Shown piece after piece: positions 1-9,098 of a stretch of 64,000 nt of DNA. This DNA comes from Diacronema lutheri (Eukaryota; Haptophyta; Pavlovophyceae; Pavlovales; Pavlovaceae): positions 62,001 through 126,000 of the forward strand of contig JAGTXO010000025.1 in assembly GCA_019448385.1 (NCBI GenBank), read 5' to 3'. The translations under genes and the position numbers were made by a program. Every line of letters starts with the position of its first letter. The first letter of the stretch is position 1. The notes beneath the pieces are model-generated. The model was not told the origin of the DNA. It made no database searches and was given only the letters and a program-made list of their open reading frames with translations.

Positions 1-1324
1 GCCGCCCGTGTCGCCCGTGCTGCAGCCGGCCGGGTGCATGGCAGCGAGCGCGGCTGCGTCAGGCGGAGCCATGCGCGCGCTCTGCAGCGAGGCGGGCGGA
101 AGCGCGGCGAGCTGCGCCGCCGTAGACTCCGCCGGCTGCGTCGCGCTCACCAGCAGCCGTCGGATCTCAGCGATCGCCGCGGCGCCGCCGCCGGCGGCAG
201 CGCCCGTCGCGCACCCGAGTACGGCCGCTGCGCTCCGCACACTCCGCTGCGGCGGCTGCGCAGCAGAGCAATTCAAATCGTCTCGCTCCCAGCGGCCAAT
301 CTCTGCGCACGCCTCGCGCACCTCCGCTTCTGCCGCGAGCGCCTCTGCTCCCAGCGCATCCGCGCGCGCCGCGAGCGCCTGCGTGATCGTGGCAACCAGA
401 GGGCGCAGCGAAGACGGGCCCGGTTGCTGCGGCGGCTGCTGCTCCGGCGGCGGCGGCGGCGGCGGCGCGTCAGTAGGTGCGGCGGCCAGGCCGCCGCTGC
501 CGGCGTCCGCGCGCGCGGCACGCACGGCGCCTTTGAAAAGAAGCGCGCCGGCCGCGCCGTGGCCGTGTCGCCGAGCGGCCGCCGCGCGTGGCAACTGCGC
601 GCCGAGCAGCGCCTTGAGAGCACCGAGCTGCTCACCCAGCGCTGCGCACACGCGTCAGACGGGCGGGCGCGCGAGCAGGGGGTGCGCGGTCGGGTTGAGC
701 TGCGCTCGTGGGCGCGCGCGCGCGCGGCGGTCGAGCTTGCCTTGCCGTGAGCGCTGCGCGCTGCGGGCCGGGCGAGCACAAGCGCAAGCGCGCACCGCTC
801 GCCGTGCTCGCGCGCTCACGCCCGAGCTCGAGCTCGTCGCGCAGCAGCTCGGCAACCTCGTCGGCGAGCGCGCCACCGCGCATGGCGAGCAGCCGCTCGC
901 TCAACCGCGCCTCCGCCACGTGCCGCTCGTCCGCGAGTCGCTCGGCCGCATCGTGCCAAGCGAGCTTGTGCTGCTGGCCAGAGACGGTCGACTTGCGCTG
1001 GCGCGACATACGCGCAAGCAAGTCGGCGTGGACGGCGAGGGAGGTGGAATCGGCCTTGACGGCTGCGATGCTGCGCGACATCGAGTCGATCGTCCCGCGC
1101 CCGCGCACCAATGAGTTCAAACCCTCCTTCCGCCTTCGAAGCTCCGCGGACCTCGCGTGCTGCTCGGCGGACGCGGGCGGTCGCGGCAGCGCGTTCGCCG
1201 GCTGCGCGGGTGCGAGCTGACGAGCGGCAGCAGCGCGCGGTGCTGCCCTCGGCATCGTAGGCGCCGGCGGCATCCGCCCCGCCGGCTCCTCGCGAACCGC
1301 GCCCGGCGGTTGCGGCTCTGCCAT
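1..1324 (-). CDS. Unrecognised coiled-coil protein, 3' part missing (left edge)
   Basis: I do not recognise this gene. Two exons are visible: 820-1324 and 1-641, with a 178-nt GT-AG intron (642-819) in phase 1. At least 381 residues are encoded and the frame is still open at base 1. The start ATG at 1324 opens MAEPQPPGAV, followed by a Pro/Ala-rich stretch to about residue 55. Next comes a charged helical region rich in Arg, Glu, Ala and Leu (about 60-165) that looks like coiled coil. Exon 2 continues with short helices (LGEQLGALKALL), a Pro/Gln-rich linker and another heptad-like helix (ALAAEAEVREACAEIGRWER). No signal peptide or membrane segment is visible. It is divergent from the next gene with about 50 bp between start codons, so the two must share a compact promoter. 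Coding status rests on the long conserved frame and exact splice phase; function is unknown. Confidence 0.6.
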
Positions 1325-1376
1325 CGGACTCGCGTTTAAAATCGTGCCTCCCTCCTCACGACGGAGAGCGGGGCTG

Positions 1377-3104
1377 ATGCCTCTCGACGCTCGACGTCGC
1401 GGCGTCGCGGCGCGCGCGCTCATGTGGGCGGCGCTGCTCCACCCGCTTGCGGCGGCGATTGCAGACGGCGGGCACAACGGTTCGCAGCCGTTCCCCGCGC
1501 CCGGCGTGCCCTCGCCGCCGCTGCTGCAGCTCGGCCCCAAAGCCGTCGACGTCGCGTGGCACCGGCCAGCGGGCGCGGCCGAAGCGCCCGTGTCGTACGA
1601 GGTGCTCGTCACGATCCAGCGCGCGCGCGACGCACCTGCCGAGCGGATCGAGCGTTCTGCCGGCCGCGAGACGCAGTTTGAGTTCTCGCCCGTGCCGAGC
1701 GGCGCGCGCACGTGCTTCCGCGTGCGCTCCGTCGGCGCAGCGGCCGCGCCCGCGCCGGGCGGCCGCGCCGATGCGCCACGCTCCGACTACTCGGACGAGA
1801 CATGCTACTCGAACTGCGAGTGCGAGAGCGCGCTTGCCCCCGCGGGTAAGGGCGGCGCGCCCGCCACGCCCGCCCGCCCGCCCACGCCCAAGCCGCCGCG
1901 GCCGGCCGGCCCGCCGACCGACGCGTTCCCCGACGACGACGATAAGTTTGGCGACGGCGCCGCGCGCGCGCGCGGCGGTGGCGGCGGCAGCTGCGCCGCG
2001 GCGGGCGCCCCGACCTTCGTCGCGGGCATGCTCGTCGGCGCCGCGCTTGCGCTGGCCATCACCGTTGCCACGTGCCTCCTCGCGCGCTCGGAGATGCGCA
2101 CTGACCTCCTCCGCCTCAACGTGCGCGCACTGGCGAGCATTGCGCCGCGCGCGAGGGGCCATCGCCGCGCGGTGCGCGGCACGCTGCCCACGGTGTCGAG
2201 GGCGCGAGCCCCTGCCAGCGCCGGCCGCTCCATGCCCCTTTCCCCCCCCCCCCTCGTCCTTCCCTCCCGTAACCTCACGCTCCCTCCCCCTCCACCCTCC
2301 GCACCACAGCGCGCGCACGGCATCTCCGCGTTTGGCGCCAAGCGCGTGGACGAGGCAGCTGCGTCCGAGTACGCGCACCTGACCGCCGCCGAGCAGGTGG
2401 ACGCCGCGCGCGCCGACAAGGCCGTCGGCGCGCGCGGCGCGAGCTGCACGGGTGGGGGCGCGCGCAGGTTCCAGCCGGGCGTTGCTCTCGCTGAGCTCGA
2501 GGCGAGCAGCGCCTCCGCGCAGCACGCGCACACGCGCGCGCACACGCGCATGCATGCCCCACCGCCCGTGCACGCGTCGCACCACAGCCACCACCACCCG
2601 CCACCGCTGCCGCTGCCGCCGCCAGCGGCCAACCCGCCAGAGTATGTTGCCGGCCAGCCCGCCTACCCGCCGCCATGCGCCGCGCCTTCCACGCTGCCCA
2701 CGCTCGAGCCGGCCGCAAACGTCGACCCGCTCGCCTTCGAGGTGCAGTGGGTGGAGTGCCACGCGCAGCCGGCGCTCACGCTCGAGCTGCGCGCGCGCGC
2801 GCCGCGCCTGCCCGCGCACGACGCCGTCGAGCTCGCGCTCGCGCGCGCGGGGATGGTGTGCATCGCGGCCGGGGCGGTGGGCGACGTGCACAAAGCCTAC
2901 TTTGCGGCGCAAATTGCTCCGACGCCGCCGGGCGAGCTGCTCATGCTCGAGCTCGTCGTCGCGGTCGTGCGCAGCTCGGGCGGAGGCGCGGACGCGACCG
3001 CCACGTTCCGCTCGCTCTGCGCGCAGCACCTCCACGCGCTCTCACACCACTTTGGCGCGGTGCTGACCGCGGCGCTTGGCAGTGATCGCTTCAACAGTCG
3101 ATAA
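1377..3104 (+). CDS. Type I membrane protein: FN3-like ectodomain, TM, cytosolic beta-adaptin-appendage-like domain
   Basis: The ATG at 1377 gives a signal peptide (MWAALLHPLAAAIA); an open frame upstream starts only with GTG and is not used. Residues about 35-145 resemble one fibronectin type III domain (alternating strands, SYEVLVTIQ, CFRVRSVGAA) ending in a small Cys cluster (CYSNCEC). A Pro-rich stalk leads to one membrane span (FVAGMLVGAALALAITVATC). The cytosolic side has a His/Pro-rich linker and a C-terminal domain (VCIAAGAVGDVHKAYF, LLMLELVV, LCAQHLHALSHHF) whose pattern resembles the C-terminal subdomain of beta-adaptin appendages (PF09066 type). A probable in-frame phase-0 intron, 2172-2309 (138 nt), has a branch-like cgtaacctcac and a long pyrimidine tract. 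Its removal gives 529 residues. The FN3 call is fair; the appendage call is inference from pattern only. Receptor-like function in trafficking would be a guess. Confidence 0.6.
   Translation: MPLDARRRGVAARALMWAALLHPLAAAIADGGHNGSQPFPAPGVPSPPLLQLGPKAVDVAWHRPAGAAEAPVSYEVLVTIQRARDAPAERIERSAGRETQFEFSPVPSGARTCFRVRSVGAAAAPAPGGRADAPRSDYSDETCYSNCECESALAPAGKGGAPATPARPPTPKPPRPAGPPTDAFPDDDDKFGDGAARARGGGGGSCAAAGAPTFVAGMLVGAALALAITVATCLLARSEMRTDLLRLNVRALASIAPRARGHRRAVRGTLPTVSRARAPASAGRSMPLSPPPLVLPSRNLTLPPPPPSAPQRAHGISAFGAKRVDEAAASEYAHLTAAEQVDAARADKAVGARGASCTGGGARRFQPGVALAELEASSASAQHAHTRAHTRMHAPPPVHASHHSHHHPPPLPLPPPAANPPEYVAGQPAYPPPCAAPSTLPTLEPAANVDPLAFEVQWVECHAQPALTLELRARAPRLPAHDAVELALARAGMVCIAAGAVGDVHKAYFAAQIAPTPPGELLMLELVVAVVRSSGGGADATATFRSLCAQHLHALSHHFGAVLTAALGSDRFNSR
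2172..2309 (+). other. Probable in-frame intron of the FN3/appendage gene
   Basis: The stretch has GT at 2172, a C/T-rich 3' half, cgtaacctcac as a candidate branch site and ccacag at the end. It is 138 nt with no stop in the coding frame, so it would be silently retained in a naive translation. The encoded residues are low-complexity Pro/Ser. Confidence 0.65.
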
Positions 3105-3224
3105 CGCGCAAATGTTGCGGCGTGCTGAGTGATTGTGTGGCATGCCATGCAGAATCGCGTGAACGATCGAAGCGGTGCCCCAATTACCGGCATGGAGGGC
3201 AGTCCGAGTAAATTGGGTCAGCCG

Positions 3225-4622
3225 TCAGCGATCGTTTGTGCCCGTAGTGGCCGGCGTCAGCGGCGTCACCTTGGTCACGACGCTCGCCAGGCCGGCGATG
3301 TGCGCGTGCGTGCCGAGCAGCTGGACGACGGTGACAGTGAGTGCGACCATCAACACGGCGAGGGCTGGCAGGTCCATGTTGTGCCCGAGGCCATACATCA
3401 GGTTGTCGCGCGGGTCGCCCGTAAAGTGGTAGGTGGCAGCGAGCATGCCCGTGTAGTGCACCGAGTTGACCGCGAGCGCGATGACGAGCGCGGCGATGAA
3501 GCGGAGCAGCAGCGAGTACCACGCCGCACCGACATACGCGCACTGCACGACGATGAAGAGGCCCGCGGCGGACGCGACGAGCGCGAGCGCGGCGGAGGCG
3601 AAGACGATGGCCGGGTCGTAGTAGGTGACGTACGGGCCCGACATGGCAAGCATGCCCATGTTGTGCATGATGCACACACCCGCAACGAGCGCGATCGTCG
3701 CGGCGGCAAAGCGCGCCGGGCTGAATTTGCCCAGGTAGAGCGAGTGGCCACGCAGCTTGAACGGCAGCCTCCAGAGCTGCGCCACGTCCGAGCCACCCGA
3801 AGATCCGATCGGCATCACGAGGTACATGCAGAGGCCGCCGATGGCGCACGCCGCGATGAGCGACGCGAACGTAATGCCCGCATTGAACTGCGCCCGGTGG
3901 GTGCGCGGGCCAAGGCGGCGCGGGCGACGGCGCTGAGCGCGCGCGCGCGAGCGCGCGGGTGGCTAACGAGGGGAAGGCGGGGGAAGAGAAAGGGGCGGTA
4001 TGTCTCGCGGCAGCACCCACCTGGTGCGGTACGTGCACGCCGGTGCAGGTCGTCAGCACAAGCGCTTGCATGCCTGCGGTGCGCCACGCGGGGCACGCGG
4101 GATGGGTGCGCGGCGCGCGCGCGTGAACCGCGCGTGCGCCTTGCAACTGCGCCCCGCGCGCCCGGGCGCACAAGCCGCGCGCGGCTGGCAGTGCACGAAC
4201 GAGTGCCGCGCGGCCGCGCCACGCGCTCGCTTGGCTAGGTACACACGCGAGGCTCGGCGGCCGCGCGCGCGCGTGCCGACAAAGTGCATCGTCCAGATCG
4301 CGCTCCCGCCGATCGAGACGCCGGCGCTCATGCTGTAAAAGTTGTACCAATGGGAGAGATGCGGTTGGCGGAGCACGGTGAACGCGTACGTTGCGGTCTG
4401 CGAGCAGCGGGACGCCGCGGCGAGCGGGGCACGTTAGTTGGGCGCAGGATACTTGCGCCGCGCGGTGCCGCGTCGGCTGCATACCGTCAAACCGGTGAAG
4501 GCGCCGAGCACGGAAATCATCGTGCCGAGCGCAATGAAGCTCTGCGCCCAGTGCGTGTACAACGCGTGGTCCGCGCCGCACGCGGCGACGATCGCCGAAA
4601 CGTCGTACTCGGGCATTGGCAT
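3225..4622 (-). CDS. MHYT-domain integral membrane sensor protein
   Basis: Three exons: 4485-4622, 4281-4397 and 3225-3887, about 305 residues. The protein is almost entirely membrane helices and carries three MHYT-type motifs in order: TMHF at the exon 2 end, MHNMGML, and VHYTGML. This is the repeat pattern of the bacterial MHYT domain, proposed to bind a metal such as copper and sense a diatomic gas. No GGDEF, EAL or kinase output follows; the protein ends soon after the last helix (TPATTGTNDR). Intron 1 (4398-4484, 87 nt) joins exactly in phase. The intron 2 donor is uncertain: GT at 4280 fits phase 0 but splits the MHFVG motif, so another donor is possible. I start at the ATG at 4622 (MPMPEYD); an in-frame ATG at 4706 lies in AT-richer, non-coding-looking sequence. 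Bacterial ancestry is likely. Confidence 0.78.
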
Positions 4623-5112
4623 CACGCCGCTTTGCCCGACTAGCAGGCGAAAGTGTTTAAGCCCGAACCACCAAATATAGATGAGAAGTTCAGTACGTAT
4701 CCCCATATTTCATCTTCTCATGCTCTTGACGAGGCGCGGGCAGAAAACTGTCCGAGCGCGCAGCGAGCCGAGCTGGCCGTCGAAATTCTGACCGAGTGGC
4801 TGCCCGACATGGCTGCGCGACACGCCGTATTTATTCGCTGTCAAAGGAGAGCGCTGGCGCGTCGCCGAGCCGGGAAGGCGGCGAAGCCGCCGACGCGACT
4901 TCCCATGTGGGCGCAGTCTCTGCGACGCGACGCGCACGAGTCGCCGCACGCGATCCTCGCCGAGCGACCCCGCACAGCCAGCAGCGCGTCCAGCAAGTCG
5001 CATCGAAGTTCTTTTTGCGCCCACCATCGCGCGCGCGCCCCGCGTGCGCTCGGCGCCACGCGTGCCGAGCACACTGGCAGTCACAGGGGCGACGAGGTTT
5101 CAAGAGTCAACA
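4623..5112. promoter_or_regulatory. Divergent intergenic region between MHYT and DUF1823-like genes
   Basis: About 490 bp with no convincing gene. It includes a locally AT-richer patch (about 4655-4730) next to the MHYT start, and a second short A/T patch near 5010. It presumably holds both promoters; I see no recognisable named site. Confidence 0.4.
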
Positions 5113-5790
5113 ATGGCGACGGTGATGATGGCGGCGGCGGTCTGCGCGCTGGTCGGCTTCTCGTGCCCCGCGTGCGGCCGGATGGCGGCAGCGCGCGCGC
5201 GCGCCTCATCGGTTGTCGCGTGCGCTGCGGTCGCCGCGTCGGACGACGCCCGCGTGATCGGCGAGCACGTGCGCCTCGACGAGCTCTCCAACGAGCAGCT
5301 CGTTCGGATTGTGCGCCTCGAGACGACGGACGAGGAGACGAACGAGCTAGCGTGGCGCTGCCTCGGATACAGGCGGGGCGCAAGCGGCGCGTGGGACGCG
5401 AGCGACGCTTTCCAAAAGTTCCGCCTCAAGTACCCGCAGCCGCCGGACCTGATCGGCGTCACGCGCACGTACTCCAAAGAGATCGACGAGCCCGTGCTGC
5501 GCGCCAACCAGGCGCTGCACCGTTCGATCCCGATGGCGTACAAGCAGGGGCTCAAGACGCAACTCAAGCCGCTCGGGTTCACCGGCTTCAAGCTCGCCAA
5601 CCTCACACCCAACATGACGCGGCGCGCGCAGGTGACCAACTGGCTGCTTTACTATCGTGAGGCGCTGCACGGCCGCACATTTGGCGACGTGCGTCGCGCC
5701 AAGGACGAGGCGCGCCAACTGGAGGAGGCGGCGGCGGCGCAGGGAGTGCGCGCCGCGCCGACGGGAACATCCGGGCAGCACGTGCTGTGA
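5113..5790 (+). CDS. DUF1823-like protein, probably plastid-targeted
   Basis: A single exon encodes 225 residues. The start ATG at 5113 sits in a good context (acaATGg) and gives a hydrophobic leader (MATVMMAAAVCALVGFSCPA) followed by an Ala/Arg-rich segment, as expected for signal peptide plus transit peptide in a secondary plastid. The mature part begins near residue 45. It contains LSNEQLVRIVRLETTDEETN, ELAWRCLGYR, YPQPPDLIGV, SIPMAYKQGLK, LGFTGFKLANLTPNMTRRAQ and NWLLYY. These resemble the small cyanobacterial and plastid-lineage DUF1823 family, whose biochemical role is unknown. The C terminus is an Ala/Glu helix. A 20-base G run follows the stop by about 20 bp. Family assignment is from memory of the conserved pattern and needs a profile search; that this is a real gene is clear. 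Confidence 0.72.
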   Translation: MATVMMAAAVCALVGFSCPACGRMAAARARASSVVACAAVAASDDARVIGEHVRLDELSNEQLVRIVRLETTDEETNELAWRCLGYRRGASGAWDASDAFQKFRLKYPQPPDLIGVTRTYSKEIDEPVLRANQALHRSIPMAYKQGLKTQLKPLGFTGFKLANLTPNMTRRAQVTNWLLYYREALHGRTFGDVRRAKDEARQLEEAAAAQGVRAAPTGTSGQHVL

Positions 5791-5809
5791 CTGGACCGAG
5801 TCTGAGTCT

Positions 5810-5829
5810 GGGGGGGGGGGGGGGGGGGG
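5810..5829 (+). repeat. G20 mononucleotide tract
   Basis: Uninterrupted G run in the 66-bp gap between the convergent ends of the DUF1823-like gene and the histidine kinase gene. Likely length-polymorphic and error-prone in sequencing. Confidence 0.95.
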
Positions 5830-5856
5830 ATGAGTTGCAGTCCTCACAAATCGCGG

Positions 5857-8800
5857 TCATGACACCTCATGGTCATCGGCTGGCAGCCGCGGCTCGCAAC
5901 GATCGTCTGCGTCGCCTCGCTGCTCGCGCGCAGGCCGTTCCGCGCACCCGCTGACGTCGCCGCCGGCGCGCGCGCCCTCCGCGCGCACGTCGTGACCGCA
6001 CGCGCTCGAGAGCGCGGCGCCGTGCGCGGCGTGGACAAGCGCGTCCTCGGGCTGCGCGGCGTACGAGGCGAGAATCTCCTTGAAGCGCCGGACGCTGCTC
6101 GAGTCCTTGTCAAGCACGAGGTCAACGCCCGACCTTTCGAACGTGTCGCGATCACTCGAGCCCTTCGGGTCGCCCGTCATCCCGATCACCTTGCCCACGT
6201 ACCCCCGCCTGCGCAGCTCGATGGCGAGCGCTGCGCCCGTCATGTTTGGCATCTGGTTGTCGAGCAGCATGAGCGCGTAATGCGCCAGAGGTGACGCCTC
6301 GAACGTGTGCAGCGCACTTCGCCCGTCGCTCGCCTCGTCGACCGGCGCGCCGAGGGGCTTGAAGGCGCGCAGCACGATGCTGCGGCGAAGCACCGCATCG
6401 TCCTCGGCGTAGAGCACGCGGAAGCCGGCGGGGAAGGAGAGCGCGGGCACACGCACGCGCGCCGGCCGCGCCGCCGCGCCGCCTGCGGGCGCGCTCTCGC
6501 GTTGGCCCCCGCCCAATGTGCACGCGGCCTCCCCTTCGCGCAACCCTTTCTCGCCCACGCCCGACGTGTACACCGCCAGTGCGAGCGTGGGCGCGTCGAG
6601 CGGCTGGCCGACGAGCTCGCGCGCGACGTCGGCGGCCTGCGCTGCGCTGAGCGCAGGTGTCAGCGGCTCCTCGTCCGCGTGCGCCTTGGCCGCCTCCGGC
6701 ACGACATGCACGCCAACGGCCGCGATGGGCGCTGGGCGGCACTCGGCGGCGGGCAGCTGCCCGGTCGCGCCATAATCGGCAGAGAACGAGGCGTGCGGCG
6801 CGACGCGCGCGCTGCCGTGCAACCTGCCCGAGACTGGCGAGATCGCCGAGCTCGTCGTGCGCCGGCCGCTCTGCCCGGACCAGCTGCCGCGCGCGCGGGG
6901 CATGCGCGTCATCTCGGTCGACCAGATCATCGCCGGGCTCCCGCTCCGCTCCGCGTCGTGCGTGCCGCGGCGCTGCGAGTCGCCGGGCGAGCCGCTGAAG
7001 GACCTGCCGTTCGCGCACGCGAACCGCGCGAGGCTGCCCGTCGAGCCACCGCCGGGCCGCTCGGCCCAGCAGCCGCCGGCGCCATCGTAGCGCCGCCGCC
7101 CGCCCTCAACGGGCGAAGGGGCGGGCGCCGTCGAATCAGCTGAGCTGTCCTCGGATGGGAGGGGCAACAGTGCACCACGTGCACTCTCGCCGAGCTCGCG
7201 CGCGTCGTGCGCGGCGCCACGCTCCGGCCCGTGCGGGCTGCTGAGCGGCGCGGGCTGCGTGCCGCCGTGTCCGTCCGCCCGCCGCAGGTTGAGTGACAAC
7301 TCAACCGCTGTGCCGCGACCCATCCCCTCCGAGCGGAGGAGGAGGCGCGAGTCGTGGTGCAGGGCAAGGATGGCGCGCGTGCGCGCGAGGCCAAGACCCG
7401 TCCCGCCGTCTCCGCCCAACTGCCCTTCGCCAAGCCTCTCGAAGACCTTGCCGCTGTTGAGCGCGGCAAGCGCGTCGCGCTCGAGCCCCTTGCCGCGGTC
7501 GGTAATTACGACGCGCACGACCGCCCAGCCGGACGTGCGCCCCTCCTTGACCGCAGCAAGGAGCGCGTGGTCCATGTCGCTGCCCAGCTGGATCGAGACC
7601 GACACGAGCTCGCCGACGGGCGACGCCTTCACCGCGTTGAGCACGCCCTGTTCGACGCACTGCGCAAGCCGCGCGAGGTCGCCCACGACGACGAGCCGCG
7701 CAACATCCGCGTCGACGGGGCCGATGCGCAGCCCGACGGCGGCAGCGGCGACGGCCTGCGCGCACGCGTGCCACACCGCCGAGCCGAGCTCGCCCAGCGA
7801 GAACTCGCTGTGCTCGAGCTCAATGTCGAGGGCCTCAACCTTTTCAAAGTCGATCATATCGGCAACGATTTTCTCGAGCCGAGCGCAGCTCACGCACAGC
7901 GCCTGCACGCTCTCGCGCGCCTCGTCGGCGAGAAGCGCGGAGGCGGCGCCGGCGCGCGGCGACGTGGGCGAGTCGCGCGTCGCCTCGCCCATCACCTCGG
8001 CGAGCGTGACCGCGGCGGTGCTCGCGACGAGCAGCGGCGAGCGGATGTCATGCATGAAGACGCGAATCAACCGCGAGCGCGCCTCCCTCGCGGCGGTGGT
8101 GGCGGCCTCGAGACGCTGCGCGTGGGCATGGCGCATCCCCTCCGCGTTCAGCTGCTCGGCGCTCACCCGCGCCGCGAGCGTGCGCTTGTGCTCGATCCGC
8201 ACCGTGCGCGCCCAATGGAAGAAGCGGCGATGGGCAACGTACATGTACCAGCGCGTGAAAATGCCGACGCCAACGATGCCGGCGAGCGTGAGCACGAGCT
8301 CGGTCGCGATGACCGCGTCGCGCGTCATGCCCTTCTGCCCCGTGCGGTCGCCGCCCGCCGCACGCCACGCCGCCGTGCCTGCGAGTGCGGCGAGCGCACT
8401 GCCCGCGGTAACGACCGGGCTGGTCGGAAGGAAGATGCTCGCGAGCAGCATCCCAAAGCACTGGACGAGCGGCTGCACCTCGGCGCTGCCAAAGAAGAGG
8501 GCGACGCGCGGGCTCGGCGCGATCGCGCCATGCACGCACAGCGCCACGAAGCAGCACCGCTCGCTCGCCGCCGACGAGAGCTTTGGCCTGACGAGCAGGC
8601 TCGCCGCGAGCAGCAGCCAGGAGACGACCGGGAGCAGCGGGAGCCATGCGAGCACGCTCATGCGCTCGAAGGCGAGCGCGAGCTCGCCGACAAAGCCCGT
8701 GGCGGTGATCGCCGCGAGCAAGGCCGCCACGCGCAAGATTCGCACGCGCAGCAGGGGGCCGAGCTCGGACGTCTGGTAGTCGAGCTCCTCGGCCGGGTCG

Positions 8801-8901
8801 AGGAACGCGAGGCCCGACCGAGTGAACGGGTTCGCGTCAAAGATGTTGCCCGCGTGCAGCGAGCCTTTCAGCCCGCCGCCCGTCACCCGCCACACCATCA
8901 T
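5857..8901 (-). CDS. Hybrid sensor histidine kinase with receiver domain
   Basis: A single exon encodes 1014 residues from the ATG at 8901 (MMVWRVTGGG); the longer frame begins with GTG and is not used. After a cytosolic start, five or six membrane helices fill about residues 50-225 (VAALLAAITATGFVGELALA, WLPLLPVVSWLLLAASLLV, LVLTLAGIVGVGIF). The H-box FMHDIRSPL places the phospho-acceptor near His284. ATP-binding motifs follow: N-box with Asn near 422, G1 DRGKGLE near 468 and G2 GGTGLGLA near 500. A long disordered Ser/Pro/Gly linker leads to a receiver domain with an acidic pair (AEDDA), phospho-acceptor Asp near 881 (MLLDNQMPNMTG) and conserved Lys (VLDKDSS). All catalytic residues are present, so it should be active in His-Asp phosphorelay. 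No PAS, GAF or other sensor domain is seen, so the signal must reach the membrane part. Such kinases occur in algae and derive from bacteria. Confidence 0.92.
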   Translation of the reverse strand: MMVWRVTGGGLKGSLHAGNIFDANPFTRSGLAFLDPAEELDYQTSELGPLLRVRILRVAALLAAITATGFVGELALAFERMSVLAWLPLLPVVSWLLLAASLLVRPKLSSAASERCCFVALCVHGAIAPSPRVALFFGSAEVQPLVQCFGMLLASIFLPTSPVVTAGSALAALAGTAAWRAAGGDRTGQKGMTRDAVIATELVLTLAGIVGVGIFTRWYMYVAHRRFFHWARTVRIEHKRTLAARVSAEQLNAEGMRHAHAQRLEAATTAAREARSRLIRVFMHDIRSPLLVASTAAVTLAEVMGEATRDSPTSPRAGAASALLADEARESVQALCVSCARLEKIVADMIDFEKVEALDIELEHSEFSLGELGSAVWHACAQAVAAAAVGLRIGPVDADVARLVVVGDLARLAQCVEQGVLNAVKASPVGELVSVSIQLGSDMDHALLAAVKEGRTSGWAVVRVVITDRGKGLERDALAALNSGKVFERLGEGQLGGDGGTGLGLARTRAILALHHDSRLLLRSEGMGRGTAVELSLNLRRADGHGGTQPAPLSSPHGPERGAAHDARELGESARGALLPLPSEDSSADSTAPAPSPVEGGRRRYDGAGGCWAERPGGGSTGSLARFACANGRSFSGSPGDSQRRGTHDAERSGSPAMIWSTEMTRMPRARGSWSGQSGRRTTSSAISPVSGRLHGSARVAPHASFSADYGATGQLPAAECRPAPIAAVGVHVVPEAAKAHADEEPLTPALSAAQAADVARELVGQPLDAPTLALAVYTSGVGEKGLREGEAACTLGGGQRESAPAGGAAARPARVRVPALSFPAGFRVLYAEDDAVLRRSIVLRAFKPLGAPVDEASDGRSALHTFEASPLAHYALMLLDNQMPNMTGAALAIELRRRGYVGKVIGMTGDPKGSSDRDTFERSGVDLVLDKDSSSVRRFKEILASYAAQPEDALVHAAHGAALSSACGHDVRAEGARAGGDVSGCAERPAREQRGDADDRCEPRLPADDHEVS

Positions 8902-9098
8902 GGCGCCTGCGACCGCCCTCCGGCGTCGCCCCCGGGGATGCGCTCGGTGTGATTGCCCACCAGCACACACTCAATACCTCCAACTACTTACTACTACTTC
9001 TATCACGTGAACGTACTGGTTCAGCGATCCTCCATTTTTAAAAAAGGAAAAGTACCCGTCGTGACGGCGGCGGACGGGACGACGCCCCGTCCACGGCG
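8902..9098. promoter_or_regulatory. Gap between histidine kinase start and WDR17 end
   Basis: 197 bp holding the presumed kinase promoter and the WDR17 3' end. It contains the AT-rich run tttttaaaaaaggaaaag near 9035-9055, which is unusual in this GC-rich region. No gene seen. Confidence 0.35.

Noticed and set aside
8-1114. A 368-codon plus-strand frame at the left edge
   Set aside because: The composition is random-like. The minus strand gives a two-exon coiled-coil protein with exact splice phase.
3105-3224. Small gene in the gap between the FN3 gene and the MHYT gene
   Set aside because: The gap is 120 bp between convergent stops and short frames there lack support.
4623-4706. Earlier ATG for the MHYT protein (MGIRTELL...)
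   Set aside because: The extra residues lie in AT-rich, promoter-like sequence and add nothing known from the family; kept only as an alternative.
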